A stretch of DNA of 64,000 nt from Sphingomonas horti (GTDB lineage: Bacteria; Pseudomonadota; Alphaproteobacteria; Sphingomonadales; Sphingomonadaceae), in the NCBI RefSeq assembly GCF_009753715.1, contig NZ_WQMS01000013.1, forward strand, positions 128,796 to 192,795. Reading direction: 5' to 3'. The notes under the pieces were generated by a model. That model saw nothing but the letters and a program-made list of their open reading frames with translations. It made no database searches and had not been told where the DNA came from. Below, piece after piece: positions 1 through 8,764 of this stretch (positions are counted from its first letter, which is position 1; each line of letters starts with the position of its first letter). A program made the position numbers and the translations under genes.

Positions 1-1
1 C

Positions 2-475
2 AAGGCGTTCGGCGTGATGGGCGGCTATATCGCGGCCGACAAGGTGATCGTCGACGTGATCCGCAGCTATGCGCCGGGCTTCATCTTCACGACCTCACTG
101 TCGCCGGTGCTGGTCGCAGGCGTGCTCGCAAGCGTGCGGCACCTGAAGCAAAGCTCCATCGAGCGCGAAGGGCAGCAGGCCGCCGCCGCGACGCTGAAGG
201 CGATGTTCCGCGATGCCGGGCTGCCTGTCATGCCCACCACCACCCATATCGTGCCGCTGATGGTCGGCGATCCCGTCAAGGCCAAGCGGATCAGCGATAT
301 CCTGCTCGCCGAATACGGCGTCTATGTGCAGCCGATCAACTTCCCGACCGTGCCGCGCGGCACCGAGCGCCTGCGCTTCACGCCCGGCCCGACCCACAGC
401 CCCGAGATGATGCGCGAACTCACCGACGCGCTGGTCGAGATCTGGGACCGGCTTGAGCTGAGGCTCGCGGCCTGA
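2..475 (+). CDS. hemA: 5-aminolevulinate synthase, C-terminal part (5' end outside window)
   Basis: This is the last ~157 codons of an ALAS, which condenses glycine and succinyl-CoA with PLP to make 5-aminolevulinate, the first step of the C4 haem pathway used by alphaproteobacteria. Visible are the GGYIA segment, the FTTSLSP block, and the C-terminal LRFTPGPTH and [11 protein letters not shown] signatures. The reading frame is open at the left edge, so the start and the active-site lysine lie upstream. The stop TGA overlaps the proposed start of the next gene. hemB of the same pathway lies about 20 kb away on the other strand. Confidence 0.95.
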   Translation, partial: KAFGVMGGYIAADKVIVDVIRSYAPGFIFTTSLSPVLVAGVLASVRHLKQSSIEREGQQAAAATLKAMFRDAGLPVMPTTTHIVPLMVGDPVKAKRISDILLAEYGVYVQPINFPTVPRGTERLRFTPGPTHSPEMMRELTDALVEIWDRLELRLAA

Positions 476-1221
476 GTCCAGCCGAACTCGCATTGCTGGC
501 CCTCGCCGCGATCGGCGCCGGCGCGATCAACGCGCTGGCGGGCGGCGGGTCGATCCTGACCTTCCCGGCGCTGATCGCCGCCGGCGTGCCTCCGGTCGCG
601 GCCAATGTGACCAACACCGTCGCGCTTTTCCCCGGCTATATCGGCGGCATCCTGGGCCAGGCGCGCGACCTGAAAGGCCAGTCCCGGCGCGTCTGGCTGC
701 TCGCACCGGTGGCGCTGGTCGGCGGCCTGCTGGGCGGATTCCTGATCCTGATGAGCAGCGCGAAGCTGTTCCAGGCGCTCGTCCCCTGGCTGCTGCTCGG
801 CGGCTGCGCGCTGCTCGGCATCCAGGACCGAATCCGCGGCGCGCTGCAGCGCCGGTCCGGCGCCCTGGGAATCGGCTGGGCCATCGCCCCCGTATTCCTG
901 GGCGCGATCTATGGCGGCTATTTCGGCGCCGGCTTGAGCGTGATCTTCCTTGCCGTGCTCGGCCTCACCATCGATGACAGCCTGACGAGGCTCAATGGCC
1001 TGAAGCAGGCGCTGTCGCTGTCCGCCAACCTCGCGGCCGTGTTGGTGTTCGGCGGATCGGGGCTGGTCGTCTGGAGCGCGGCCGCAGCGATGGCGGGCGG
1101 GTCGCTGATCGGCGGAGCGTTGGGCGGCCGCCTCGCCAGCGTCGTCAGCCCGTTCGTGCTGCGCCTGACCGTGATGACGATCGGCGTGGGCGTCGCCGTG
1201 CTGTTCTTCTTTCGCTACTAG
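472..1221 (+). CDS. TauE/SafE family sulfite/organosulfonate exporter-like permease
   Basis: A polytopic inner-membrane protein of the TauE/SafE family, proposed to move sulfur-containing or other anions; the substrate cannot be told from sequence. The family hallmark INALAGGGS ends helix 1, and a second related half follows ([20 protein letters not shown]), giving about eight helices. No ATG or GTG fits the N terminus. A CTG at 472 gives a CTGA overlap with the hemA stop and has GAGG eight bases upstream. A TTG at 493 is the alternative but has no Shine-Dalgarno sequence and shortens helix 1. The 3' end overlaps the convergent yqgE gene by 4 nt. Confidence 0.85.
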   Translation: MSPAELALLALAAIGAGAINALAGGGSILTFPALIAAGVPPVAANVTNTVALFPGYIGGILGQARDLKGQSRRVWLLAPVALVGGLLGGFLILMSSAKLFQALVPWLLLGGCALLGIQDRIRGALQRRSGALGIGWAIAPVFLGAIYGGYFGAGLSVIFLAVLGLTIDDSLTRLNGLKQALSLSANLAAVLVFGGSGLVVWSAAAAMAGGSLIGGALGGRLASVVSPFVLRLTVMTIGVGVAVLFFFRY

Positions 1222-1775
1222 GCCTGGCCGGCGCTTGCGCTGAGCAGCCGCGGGTCGATGCCGGCGCTCTGGAACGCGGCGCCCCAGCGCTGCTCCACCG
1301 GCGTGTCGAACAGCAACGTCTCAGTCGCCTCGACCGTGAACCAGCCGTGGCGCGTCATTTCCTCGTCCAACTGGCCTTCGCTCCACCCGGCATAGCCGAG
1401 CGCGGCGAGCCAGCGGCTGGGCCCCTTCCCTTCGGCCACCGCGCGCAGAACGTCGATCGTGTTGGTGAGCGCGAAGCGGCCGTCGACCTCGATCGTATCC
1501 TGCCCGCCCCAGTCGAGCGAATGCAGCACGAAACCTCGCTGCGGGTCAACCGGCCCGCCCAGATGCACCGGCGAGTCGGACGATTCGCCGGCCGGGATAT
1601 CGAATTGCTCGAGCAGCGCATGAAAGCCGAGGCGCGGCGCGAGCCGGCCGATGCCGATGCCGAGCGCGCCGCGCTCGTCATGCATGCAGACGGCGATCAC
1701 CGCCTTTTCGAAGCGTGGATCGCCGATGCCGGGCATGGCGAGCAGCAATTGGCCGGTCAGGAACGGGGGACTCAT
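1218..1775 (-). CDS. YqgE/AlgH family protein (UPF0301)
   Basis: A 185-residue protein of the usual family length. The N terminus (LTGQLLLAMPGIGDPRFEKAV) and the HLGGPVD block are typical of YqgE/AlgH. The family has a solved fold but no settled biochemical role; AlgH was linked to alginate regulation in Pseudomonas. It lies alone, convergent with the TauE gene and divergent from the peroxiredoxin gene, with about 107 nt between the two starts. Confidence 0.93.
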   Translation of the reverse strand: MSPPFLTGQLLLAMPGIGDPRFEKAVIAVCMHDERGALGIGIGRLAPRLGFHALLEQFDIPAGESSDSPVHLGGPVDPQRGFVLHSLDWGGQDTIEVDGRFALTNTIDVLRAVAEGKGPSRWLAALGYAGWSEGQLDEEMTRHGWFTVEATETLLFDTPVEQRWGAAFQSAGIDPRLLSASAGQA

Positions 1776-1882
1776 GCGGCCGTTATAGGCGTCGCGACCC
1801 GCGAGCCCAATCCCTTGACGCTCCCTTCCCGGCCCGACACGAGGCTGGGCAGGCCCGACTCGGGCGCGACGAGGAGACGGAC

Positions 1883-2365
1883 ATGACCATCAAGGTTGGC
1901 GACAGGCTGCCGAGTGCGACCCTGATCAAGGTGACCGAGAACGGACCCGATGCAGTGCAGACGGACGATTATTTCGCCGGCCGCAAGATCGCGCTGTTCT
2001 GCGTGCCCGGTGCCTTTACGCCGACCTGCTCCGCGCGTCATCTGCCGAGCTTCCTGAACAAGATCGACGAGCTGACGGCGAAGGGTATCGACGAGGTCGC
2101 CTGCACCGCGGTCAACGACGCGTTCGTGATGGGCGCCTGGGCGAAGCAGGCCGGCGCGGACGGCAAGGTCACGATGCTGGCGGACGGCAACGGCGCGTTC
2201 GCAAAGGCGCTGGGCCTGGATGCCGACTTCGGCAAGTTCGGAATGGGCACCCGCAGCCAGCGCTACTCTATGGTGGTCGATGACGGCGTCGTGAAGGCGC
2301 TCAACGTGGAGCAGCCGGGCGCGTTCGAGGTGAGTTCTGCCGAATATATGCTCGAACACCTCTGA
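1883..2365 (+). CDS. Peroxiredoxin, PRX5/AhpE-like thioredoxin-fold peroxidase
   Basis: A 160-residue peroxiredoxin that reduces hydroperoxides, probably with glutathione/glutaredoxin or thioredoxin as donor. The peroxidatic cysteine is Cys49 in PGAFTPTCS, and the C-terminal half keeps the PRX5-type VNDAFVMGAW and NVEQPGAFEVS segments. The start is set by GAGGAGACGG just before ATG 1883; upstream in-frame codons lie in the divergent promoter region and are not protein-like. A TTGACG hexamer near 1815 could be a -35 box but no matching -10 is clear. Confidence 0.95.
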   Translation: MTIKVGDRLPSATLIKVTENGPDAVQTDDYFAGRKIALFCVPGAFTPTCSARHLPSFLNKIDELTAKGIDEVACTAVNDAFVMGAWAKQAGADGKVTMLADGNGAFAKALGLDADFGKFGMGTRSQRYSMVVDDGVVKALNVEQPGAFEVSSAEYMLEHL

Positions 2366-2371
2366 GAGCTC

Positions 2372-2397
2372 GGAACGGAGGCCTCCCGCCATCGGTT
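2372..2397 (+). promoter_or_regulatory. Possible EcfG (general stress response) promoter
   Basis: GGAAC at 2372-2376 is followed after 17 nt by GGTT at 2394-2397; the published alphaproteobacterial EcfG consensus is GGAAC-N16/17-CGTT, so there is one mismatch in the -10 element. Transcription would begin about 30 nt before the ATG of the small gene at 2434, a sensible leader with a Shine-Dalgarno sequence inside it. Confidence 0.5.
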
Positions 2398-2433
2398 GAT
2401 AGGGCAACCGAACGAAGAACGGAGGACTGGCAA

Positions 2434-2709
2434 ATGGCCACCGACAATCAGACGAACGCGACCAACCAGAGCCAGGGCGGCACGACGATGGCCGACCGGG
2501 CGAGCGACCTGAAGGAACGTGCCGGCACGCTGTTCCAGGGCGGCGTCGATGCCGTGAAGAACAATCCCGGCACCACAGCGGCTGTGATCGGCGGTGTCGC
2601 GGCGGCTGCGGCGGCGGTGATGAACAAGGATAAGATCGTCGAGGCGGCCGGCGCCATGCGCGACAAGATGAGCAGCGGCCGGTCGGAAAAGTCGAGCGAC
2701 AAGGGCTGA
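2434..2709 (+). CDS. Small conserved protein with C-terminal glycine/alanine membrane segment
   Basis: A 91-residue protein of unknown function. The first ~45 residues are polar (Asn/Gln/Thr-rich, then a charged helix DRASDLKERAG). Next comes a short hydrophobic Gly/Ala stretch (GTTAAVIGGVAAAAAAV, about 46-62) and a charged tail. This layout recalls DUF883/ElaB-like and other small stress proteins, but I cannot assign a family. AACGGAGGA precedes the ATG at good spacing. A probable EcfG promoter upstream fits a stress role. A large inverted repeat follows and may end the transcript or belong to the next gene. Confidence 0.8.
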   Translation: MATDNQTNATNQSQGGTTMADRASDLKERAGTLFQGGVDAVKNNPGTTAAVIGGVAAAAAAVMNKDKIVEAAGAMRDKMSSGRSEKSSDKG

Positions 2710-2716
2710 CTTGCCA

Positions 2717-2752
2717 CTGTCATGGCGGGCCATTAACGACCTGCCATGACAG
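2717..2752 (+). promoter_or_regulatory. Inverted repeat covering the AMP nucleosidase start codon
   Basis: CTGTCATGGC at 2717-2726 pairs perfectly with GCCATGACAG at 2743-2752. In RNA the stem can grow to 13 pairs by including one G-U pair. The ATG of the next gene (2746) lies inside the 3' arm and no Shine-Dalgarno sequence is visible before it. The element may hide the start codon in mRNA, be a repressor operator in DNA, or help end the upstream transcript. There is no T-run, so a standard intrinsic terminator is unlikely. Confidence 0.6.
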
Positions 2753-4206
2753 AGAATAAGATCGAGCAGAATCCAGCCGCGCTGATCGACGCGCTGGCGC
2801 GCATCTACGACGACGCGGTCGAGGCGCTACAGGCCGCCATTTCCGCCTATGTGGTCGACGGCACCAAGCCGGACCGGAAAGCGCGCAAGGACGGCTTGTT
2901 CTGCTATCCGGAGCTGCGCCTGCGCTACCGCGGCGGCGGCCCCACGCCTCTGCCGATCCGCTCGTTCGGACGGCTGGTGGCGGCCGGAACCTATGCGACA
3001 ACGGTCACGCGGCCGCGCCTGTTCGCCGAGTATCTGAACGAGCAGCTGACCCTGCTGATCGATGGGTATGGCGTCACTGTCGAGGTGGGCCGGAGCCGGC
3101 AGGAAATCCCCTTCCCTTATGTCCTCGACCCCGGCCACGACCTGACGCTGGAAGGCGTGTCGCCGGCCGAGCTGGCGCACTGGTTTCCGGCGACGGAGCT
3201 CGCCCATATCGGCGACGAGATCGCCGACGGCATTCCCGCTGCCGACGGCGAGCTGCCGCGCCCCCTGGCACTGTTCGACGGGTTGCGGACCGATTTCTCG
3301 CTCGCACGGCTGCGGCACTATACCGGTACGCCGCCCGAGAATGTGCAGCGCTATATCCTGTTCACCAACTATCACCGCTATGTCGACGAGTTCGTCCAAT
3401 GGGCATGCAAGTCGCTGGGAGAGGATGAGCGGTTCACTGCCCTGTCCGGCCCCGGCGGCCTGTTCATGACGCGCGACACGGTCGACCCGGACAAGGCGGT
3501 CGCCGACTTCGCCTGGCGCCGCCACCAGATGCCGGCCTGGCACCTGACCGCACCCGACCGGTCAGGCATCAGCCTGGTCAATATCGGCGTCGGCCCGTCC
3601 AACGCCAAGACGATCACCGACCATCTGGCGGTGCTGAGGCCAGAAGCCTGGCTGATGATCGGCCATTGCGGCGGGCTGAGGCCCAGCCAGCGGATCGGCG
3701 ACTATGTGCTGGCGCACGCCTATCTGCGGGACGACCATGTCCTTGACGACGTGCTGCCGCCCGAGATCCCGGTGCCCGCGATCGCCGAGGTCCAGCAGGC
3801 GCTCTATCGCGCCGCAGAAGCGATTTCGGGCGAGACCGCCGACGTGCTGAAGCGTCGCCTGCGCACCGGCACGATCGTCACCACCGACGATCGCAATTGG
3901 GAGCTGCGCTACAGCAAGTCGGCGCTGCGCTTCTCGCTGTCCCGCGCCGTCGGCGTGGACATGGAATCGGCGACGATCGCGGCCCAGGGCTATCGCTTCC
4001 GGGTGCCCTACGGCACGTTGCTCTGCGTGTCCGACAAGCCGCTGCACGGCGAGCTGAAGCTGCCGGGCCAGGCAAACCGCTTCTACGAACGCGCGATCAA
4101 CGAGCATATGCGCATCGGCATCGAGGCATGCGTCGAGCTCCGCCGCGAAGGGGCGAAGCTCCATAGCCGCAAGCTGCGAGCGTTTAACGAGCCGCCGTTC
4201 CGGTAA
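2746..4206 (+). CDS. amn: AMP nucleosidase
   Basis: A 486-residue protein, matching the ~484 residues of E. coli Amn. It hydrolyses AMP to adenine and ribose 5-phosphate and helps hold the cytoplasmic adenylate pool. The N-terminal half is the Amn-specific domain (ELRLRYRGGGPTP, SFGRLVAAG). The C-terminal half is a purine-nucleoside-phosphorylase-like fold with NIGVGPSNAKT, MIGHCGGLRPSQ, the VGVDMESATIAAQG block and LCVSDKPLHGELK. The start codon lies inside a strong inverted repeat, which suggests controlled translation or transcription. Confidence 0.95.
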   Translation: MTENKIEQNPAALIDALARIYDDAVEALQAAISAYVVDGTKPDRKARKDGLFCYPELRLRYRGGGPTPLPIRSFGRLVAAGTYATTVTRPRLFAEYLNEQLTLLIDGYGVTVEVGRSRQEIPFPYVLDPGHDLTLEGVSPAELAHWFPATELAHIGDEIADGIPAADGELPRPLALFDGLRTDFSLARLRHYTGTPPENVQRYILFTNYHRYVDEFVQWACKSLGEDERFTALSGPGGLFMTRDTVDPDKAVADFAWRRHQMPAWHLTAPDRSGISLVNIGVGPSNAKTITDHLAVLRPEAWLMIGHCGGLRPSQRIGDYVLAHAYLRDDHVLDDVLPPEIPVPAIAEVQQALYRAAEAISGETADVLKRRLRTGTIVTTDDRNWELRYSKSALRFSLSRAVGVDMESATIAAQGYRFRVPYGTLLCVSDKPLHGELKLPGQANRFYERAINEHMRIGIEACVELRREGAKLHSRKLRAFNEPPFR

Positions 4207-4207
4207 G

Positions 4208-4232
4208 GGAAACGCCGCTCCCTTCACGCGTT
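4208..4232 (+). promoter_or_regulatory. Weak candidate EcfG-like promoter before the SDR gene
   Basis: GGAAA at 4208-4212 (one mismatch to GGAAC) is followed after exactly 16 nt by CGTT at 4229-4232, 29 nt before the SDR start codon. Position and -10 fit the EcfG pattern, but the -35 mismatch makes this uncertain. Confidence 0.3.
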
Positions 4233-4260
4233 CCCCCGGCAACCAGCCGGAGGAAACACC

Positions 4261-5379
4261 ATGCCCGGGCGACTGAAGCCGCTTGCCGAACAGATCATCG
4301 TCATTACGGGCGCGTCGAGCGGGATCGGGCTTGCCACCGCGCGCCGCGCCGCCGATGCGGGCGCGCGCGTGGTGCTGGTGGCACGCAACGCCCAAGCGCT
4401 CGACGAAACGGTCGAGCAGATCAAGCTGAAGGGCGGGCGCGCGGCGTCGCTTGCCCTCGACATCGCAGACGAGGACGCGGCCGAACGGATCGCCGGCTTC
4501 TGCGCGGAGCGGTTCGGCCCGTTCGACACCTGGGTCAACGATGCCGCCGTCGCGATCTACGGCAAGCTGGAAGAGACCTCGATGGACGAGCACCGGCGGG
4601 TGTTCGACGTCGGCTATTTCGGACTGGTCGCGGCGTCGCTCCATGCCGCGCGCGAGCTGAAGGAGCGCGGCGGCGCGATCATCAATATCGGCTCGGTGCT
4701 GTCCGAACGCACGATGATCTACCAGAGCGTCTATTCGGCGATGAAGCACGCGGTGAAGGGCTTTACCGACGGGCTGCGCATGGAGCTGGAGGCCGACGGT
4801 GCGCCGGTCTCCGTGACGCTGATCAAGCCGAACGGCATGGACACGCCCTATCCCGAGCATGCGCGCAACAAGCTGGACGAGCCGGCGAAGATTCCGCCGA
4901 TCGTCTATGATCCCGAGCTGGTCGCGCGCGCGATCCTGTTCGCGGCTGAGAACCGCAAGCGGGAAATGACAGTCGGCGGCGCCGGCTTGATGATCAGCAA
5001 GGCCGGCAACCTCGCCCCCGGCCTGACCGATCGGGTGATGGAACTGCTCGGGCTGCCGATCCAGACGACGGAGAAGCCGGCCCGCAAGGGCGAGGCGGAC
5101 AATCTGTTCCGGCCGCGCCGCGACGGCCATGTCCACAGCAACCGCGACGGCTATGTGCGCCGGCAGAGCCTCGCGCTGGAAGCCCAGATGCGGCCCTGGG
5201 CGGCGGCCGCGATCCTGGGCGGCGTAGCGGCGGCCATCTACGCGCTGGCACGGCGGCGCGGGAACGGCGAGACGCCGGAGCCCGCGCTGACCGCGCACCA
5301 GACGGACGGTTCCGATTCGAGCGCCCAGTTCGAGGCGATGATCGCCGACGAGAACATGGTCCCGGAGCGGCTGCCTTAA
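4261..5379 (+). CDS. SDR family NAD(P)-dependent oxidoreductase with C-terminal membrane helix
   Basis: A 372-residue short-chain dehydrogenase/reductase. The Rossmann motif TGASSGIG is near residue 18, the catalytic Ser lies in INIGSVLSE, and YSAMK is the Tyr-x3-Lys pair. It is about 110 residues longer than a classical SDR: the tail has a basic stretch, one hydrophobic helix (AAAAILGGVAAAIYALA) and an acidic end. It is therefore probably anchored to the inner membrane, with the catalytic domain in the cytoplasm. The substrate is unknown. GGAGGAAACACC precedes the ATG. The stop overlaps the convergent SIMPL gene. Confidence 0.88.
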   Translation: MPGRLKPLAEQIIVITGASSGIGLATARRAADAGARVVLVARNAQALDETVEQIKLKGGRAASLALDIADEDAAERIAGFCAERFGPFDTWVNDAAVAIYGKLEETSMDEHRRVFDVGYFGLVAASLHAARELKERGGAIINIGSVLSERTMIYQSVYSAMKHAVKGFTDGLRMELEADGAPVSVTLIKPNGMDTPYPEHARNKLDEPAKIPPIVYDPELVARAILFAAENRKREMTVGGAGLMISKAGNLAPGLTDRVMELLGLPIQTTEKPARKGEADNLFRPRRDGHVHSNRDGYVRRQSLALEAQMRPWAAAAILGGVAAAIYALARRRGNGETPEPALTAHQTDGSDSSAQFEAMIADENMVPERLP

Positions 5380-6149
5380 GGGTTCAGCACGAAATCGACA
5401 TACACGGTTTCAGTTGTCGTCACGGTCCCGGGCGGCTCGGGGGCGCCGAAAATCCGTGCCTGAAGTTCCTGGTTCCATCGCTCGATGCCCGCCGGCCCCA
5501 CATTAGCCAGTCGCGTCATCGGGCCCAGCTTCATCCCGGCCGCCGCAGCATAGGCCTGAGCGTCTAGGCTTGCCTTAGCCAATGCTTGAGCGCCTGCCTT
5601 GCGGCGCGCGTTATCCGCGTCATTCAAGCGGTAGACCGGATCGCTGCCGCCATTGGCAACCGATTCTATGGCCGCCCGAACCAGCGACGTTCTGGAAAGA
5701 TCGGCGAGCGTAACTTCGTAAGAGCTGACAATCGTCTTCTCCTGCGGCACGCTCGTCGCATCGGGGAGACCGGTGGCCGCCAAGGCCGCGACTGCATCGC
5801 CATATTGTTCATTTCCGATGAAGCCGAACGGGCCGTTCGGAGCGACAGCCTGAAGCTTGACCGCATCGCCCCCGGCCGCACGCAATGCGCTCGCCAGTTG
5901 ATCCAGCCGTGCCTTGCTGGCCTGTCGAGCTTCGGCAAGCGTCTTGCCTTTGCAGACGAGTTGGACGCGCCATGCGGCACGATCCGCCGGCAGGGTCACG
6001 CTGCCTGTGGCCAGAAGCTGGAGCAGCACCTGGCCAGGTGCCGGTAGTGCGGGCGAGATCGGGCCGCCTTGGGCGTGCGCCGCGGTCGCCGCCGCTATGG
6101 CGGCAGTGGCGGCCAGGACCGTGCGGAGCAAGGCGCTTACCATCCGCAT
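5376..6149 (-). CDS. SIMPL (DUF541) domain secreted protein
   Basis: A 257-residue protein with a Sec signal peptide (hydrophobic core, then ATAAHAQGG) followed by a SIMPL/DUF541 domain. Family traits visible are the beta-rich ATGSVTLPADRAAW start, a long helical section with KTLAEARQASKARLDQL, and a repeated ARRKAGAQALAKASLDAQAYA segment. The domain forms ring-like assemblies in some outer-membrane-associated proteins; its function here is unknown. The start may be 6149 or 6143 (MRMVS or MVS); both overlap the end of the upstream peptidase gene, so the two are probably co-translated. Confidence 0.85.
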   Translation of the reverse strand: MRMVSALLRTVLAATAAIAAATAAHAQGGPISPALPAPGQVLLQLLATGSVTLPADRAAWRVQLVCKGKTLAEARQASKARLDQLASALRAAGGDAVKLQAVAPNGPFGFIGNEQYGDAVAALAATGLPDATSVPQEKTIVSSYEVTLADLSRTSLVRAAIESVANGGSDPVYRLNDADNARRKAGAQALAKASLDAQAYAAAAGMKLGPMTRLANVGPAGIERWNQELQARIFGAPEPPGTVTTTETVYVDFVLNP

Positions 6150-7957
6150 TTCTGGCCTTTGTTCTGCTGTTTCAGCCAGGCCATCAGCGGCTGGAAATAG
6201 GCCACCATCGCATCGCCCGAGATTTCGCGGGTGCCGGTGAATTTCTCCAGCGCATCGGGCCAGGGCTTGGACGCGCCCATCTCCAGCATCGCGTTCAGGC
6301 GGCGACCGACCTCCTTGTTGTTGTAGAAGGAGCAGCGGTGCAGCGGCCCTTTCCAGCCGGCCTGCTCGCACGCGGCCTTGTAGAATTGGAACTGCAGCAG
6401 CCGGGCCAGGAAATAGCGCGTGTAGGGCGTGTTGCCGGGCACGTGATATTTGGCGCCCGGATCGAACGACGTCGCCGGATCGCGCGGCGCCGGCGGCGTC
6501 ACGCCCTGGTATTGAAGCCGCAGCGCGGTCCACGCGGTGTTGTAGTCGGCGGGCTGGATCTGGCCCGAGAACACGCCCCAGCGCCATTTGTCGACCAGCA
6601 GGCCGAACGGCAGGAACGCGACCTTGTCCATCGCCTGGCGGAGCAGCAGGCCGATATCCTTGTCCGCGCTCGGCACCCTGGCGGGATCGAGCAGGCCGAT
6701 GCTGACCAGATATTGCGGCGTGATCGACAGCGCGACGAAATCGCCGATCGCTTCGTGGAAACCGTCGTTCGCGCCGTTCAGATAGAGGAACGGCTGCTTG
6801 TTATAGGCCCGCTGATAGTAATTGTGGCCAAGCTCGTGATGGATGGTGGTGAAATCGTCCGAGTTCACCTTGATGCACATCTTGATGCGCAGATCGTCCT
6901 TGTTGTCGATGTCCCAGGCCGAGGCGTGGCACACGACTTCGCGGTCGGCGGGCTTCAGGAACAGCGAGCGCTGCCAGAACGTTTCGGGAAGCGGCGCGAA
7001 GCCGAGCGAGGAATAAAAGCCCTCCCCGGTCTGGACCATCTTCTTCCAGTCATAGCCCTTGGCCTTCAGCAAGTCGCCGACTTCGTAACCCAGGTCGCCG
7101 GCGCCGGGGGGCGCGACGATGTCGTAGATGTTGCCCCATTCCTGCGCCCACATGTTGCCGAGCAGGTCGGCGCGGATCGGGCCGGCCTTGGGCTGGACCG
7201 CGTCGCCATATTTCGCGTTCAGCCTGGCGCGGGTGTAGCAATGCAGCTCGTCATAGAGCGGCTTGACCTGGTTCCAGAGCTTGTCGGTCAGCGCCGCGAA
7301 CTGGTCGGGCGGCATGTCATATTGGGAGCGCCACATCGCGCCGGTGTCCGGGTAGCCGAGCTCCTTCGCGCCCTGGTTCGCGATCTCGACCATCGGCGCA
7401 TAATCGGCGCGCATCGGCTTGCCGACATTGTCGTGCCAGCTGATCCACATCTCCTTCAGCTCGGCGGGGTCGCGGCTGGTGCCCATCGCCGCCTCGATAT
7501 CGCTGCCGCTGATCGGCTTGCCGTGCAGCATGCCCTTGCCTTTGCCGTAGGTCGAGTTCAGCCGCGTCGCGATCTCGTTGAGCTCCGTCGCTGCGCCGGG
7601 CGTCGTCGGGGCCGGCAGGACGAGGCCGCCGCGCAGGATGTCGAGCTTTCGCTTCGTGTCAAAGGAAAGCCCCGGAACCTTCTGGAAACGGGCGGCCTCC
7701 TTGGCGAACTTGACCGACATCTCGGTCCCGATCGTACCGTATTTGGCCGCCAGAGCGTCGGTATCGTCGGTGATATAGGTGTTGTTGATCCACGCGATCC
7801 GCGCGGCATCGACGGAAAACTCCGCCAGCTGCTTTTCGGCGTTGGCGACGAAGGCGTCGGCCTCCGCCGCGGTCGGGGCGGCGGGCTGCTGGGCCACCGC
7901 GCTGCCCGCGGCGAGCGCCGCCGCGACGGCGAGCGCGGAAATCATCATCCTCTTCAT
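6137..7957 (-). CDS. Peptidyl-dipeptidase, M2 (angiotensin-converting enzyme) family
   Basis: A 606-residue secreted zinc dipeptidyl carboxypeptidase that removes C-terminal dipeptides from oligopeptides. It has a Sec signal peptide ending near SAVAQQ, the zinc site HHELGH near residue 370, and further M2 blocks (NDGFHEAIGD, the third zinc ligand region). Length matches bacterial ACE homologues. The start at 7957 is preferred because GAGAGG lies six bases upstream; an ATG two codons earlier touches that Shine-Dalgarno sequence. It heads a two-gene unit with the SIMPL gene. Confidence 0.93.
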   Translation of the reverse strand: MKRMMISALAVAAALAAGSAVAQQPAAPTAAEADAFVANAEKQLAEFSVDAARIAWINNTYITDDTDALAAKYGTIGTEMSVKFAKEAARFQKVPGLSFDTKRKLDILRGGLVLPAPTTPGAATELNEIATRLNSTYGKGKGMLHGKPISGSDIEAAMGTSRDPAELKEMWISWHDNVGKPMRADYAPMVEIANQGAKELGYPDTGAMWRSQYDMPPDQFAALTDKLWNQVKPLYDELHCYTRARLNAKYGDAVQPKAGPIRADLLGNMWAQEWGNIYDIVAPPGAGDLGYEVGDLLKAKGYDWKKMVQTGEGFYSSLGFAPLPETFWQRSLFLKPADREVVCHASAWDIDNKDDLRIKMCIKVNSDDFTTIHHELGHNYYQRAYNKQPFLYLNGANDGFHEAIGDFVALSITPQYLVSIGLLDPARVPSADKDIGLLLRQAMDKVAFLPFGLLVDKWRWGVFSGQIQPADYNTAWTALRLQYQGVTPPAPRDPATSFDPGAKYHVPGNTPYTRYFLARLLQFQFYKAACEQAGWKGPLHRCSFYNNKEVGRRLNAMLEMGASKPWPDALEKFTGTREISGDAMVAYFQPLMAWLKQQNKGQKCGW

Positions 7958-8011
7958 CGGCATCCTCTCATGTCCGGATGGCAAGCAGATGACGCCGCGA
8001 CGCGCCCGAGG

Positions 8012-8764
8012 TCAAGCGGCGAGGAACCGCGCGAGCGCTTCGCCCAGCTCCGGCTTCACCACCGCGCTCATATGGCCGCCCGGTACCAGCGCGAGCTCTC
8101 CGTGCGGCAGCGCCTCGGCAAGGGCGGTTGCCGATCCGTTGTCGTCATCCTCCTCGCCGCACAGCACCAGCACCGGCTGCTCGATGGCACGGATGACGGG
8201 TTCGGGCGTGTCGGTGAAGGTGCTGAGGATGTTCAGCAAGGCGATCGGGTCGCTTTTGGTCGACTTGATGAAGCCCTGCACATTGCCCTCGGGCGTGCCG
8301 GGCCGGAAGCTGCCGAGGTTGGTCAGCACGTGCCGGAAATGGCCGGCGCGACGCGAGGTATGGATCAGCCCCTCCAGCCCCATGCCGGAGAAGATGACGC
8401 GGCGGGGACTGGCGTCGCGGGCGAGCATGCGCGCGACGGTGCGCGCGCCGAGCGAGTAGCCGCCGAGATCATAGTCCGTCAGGCCCAGATGCGCGATCAG
8501 GGCGAGATTGTCGTCGGTCAGGATGTCGGGCGGATACAGGGCGGGATCGTGCGGCGCCTCGCTTTGCCCATGCGCGCGCAGGTCCGGCATGATCACGCGG
8601 AAGCCCTTGGCCGCCACCTTGGCGGCATGGCCGAACCGGATCCAGTTCATGTCGGCCGAGGAGATATAGCCGTGGATCAGCACCACCGGCTGCCCCTTCC
8701 CCTGCTCGTGCCAGGCAAGGCGGACGCCGTCCGAGGCAGTGAAGAAGTGGGTCTTCGGGCTCAT
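8012..8764 (-). CDS. Alpha/beta-fold hydrolase
   Basis: A 250-residue hydrolase with the canonical fold. The oxyanion region is VVLIHGYISSADMNW, the nucleophile elbow is LGGYSLGAR (Ser in GYSLG), and the catalytic His is probably the one in VPGGHMSAV near the C terminus. The acid is likely in VLVLCGEEDDDN. The substrate cannot be assigned. It overlaps the upstream GFA gene by ATGA, so the two are translationally coupled. Confidence 0.88.
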   Translation of the reverse strand: MSPKTHFFTASDGVRLAWHEQGKGQPVVLIHGYISSADMNWIRFGHAAKVAAKGFRVIMPDLRAHGQSEAPHDPALYPPDILTDDNLALIAHLGLTDYDLGGYSLGARTVARMLARDASPRRVIFSGMGLEGLIHTSRRAGHFRHVLTNLGSFRPGTPEGNVQGFIKSTKSDPIALLNILSTFTDTPEPVIRAIEQPVLVLCGEEDDDNGSATALAEALPHGELALVPGGHMSAVVKPELGEALARFLAA

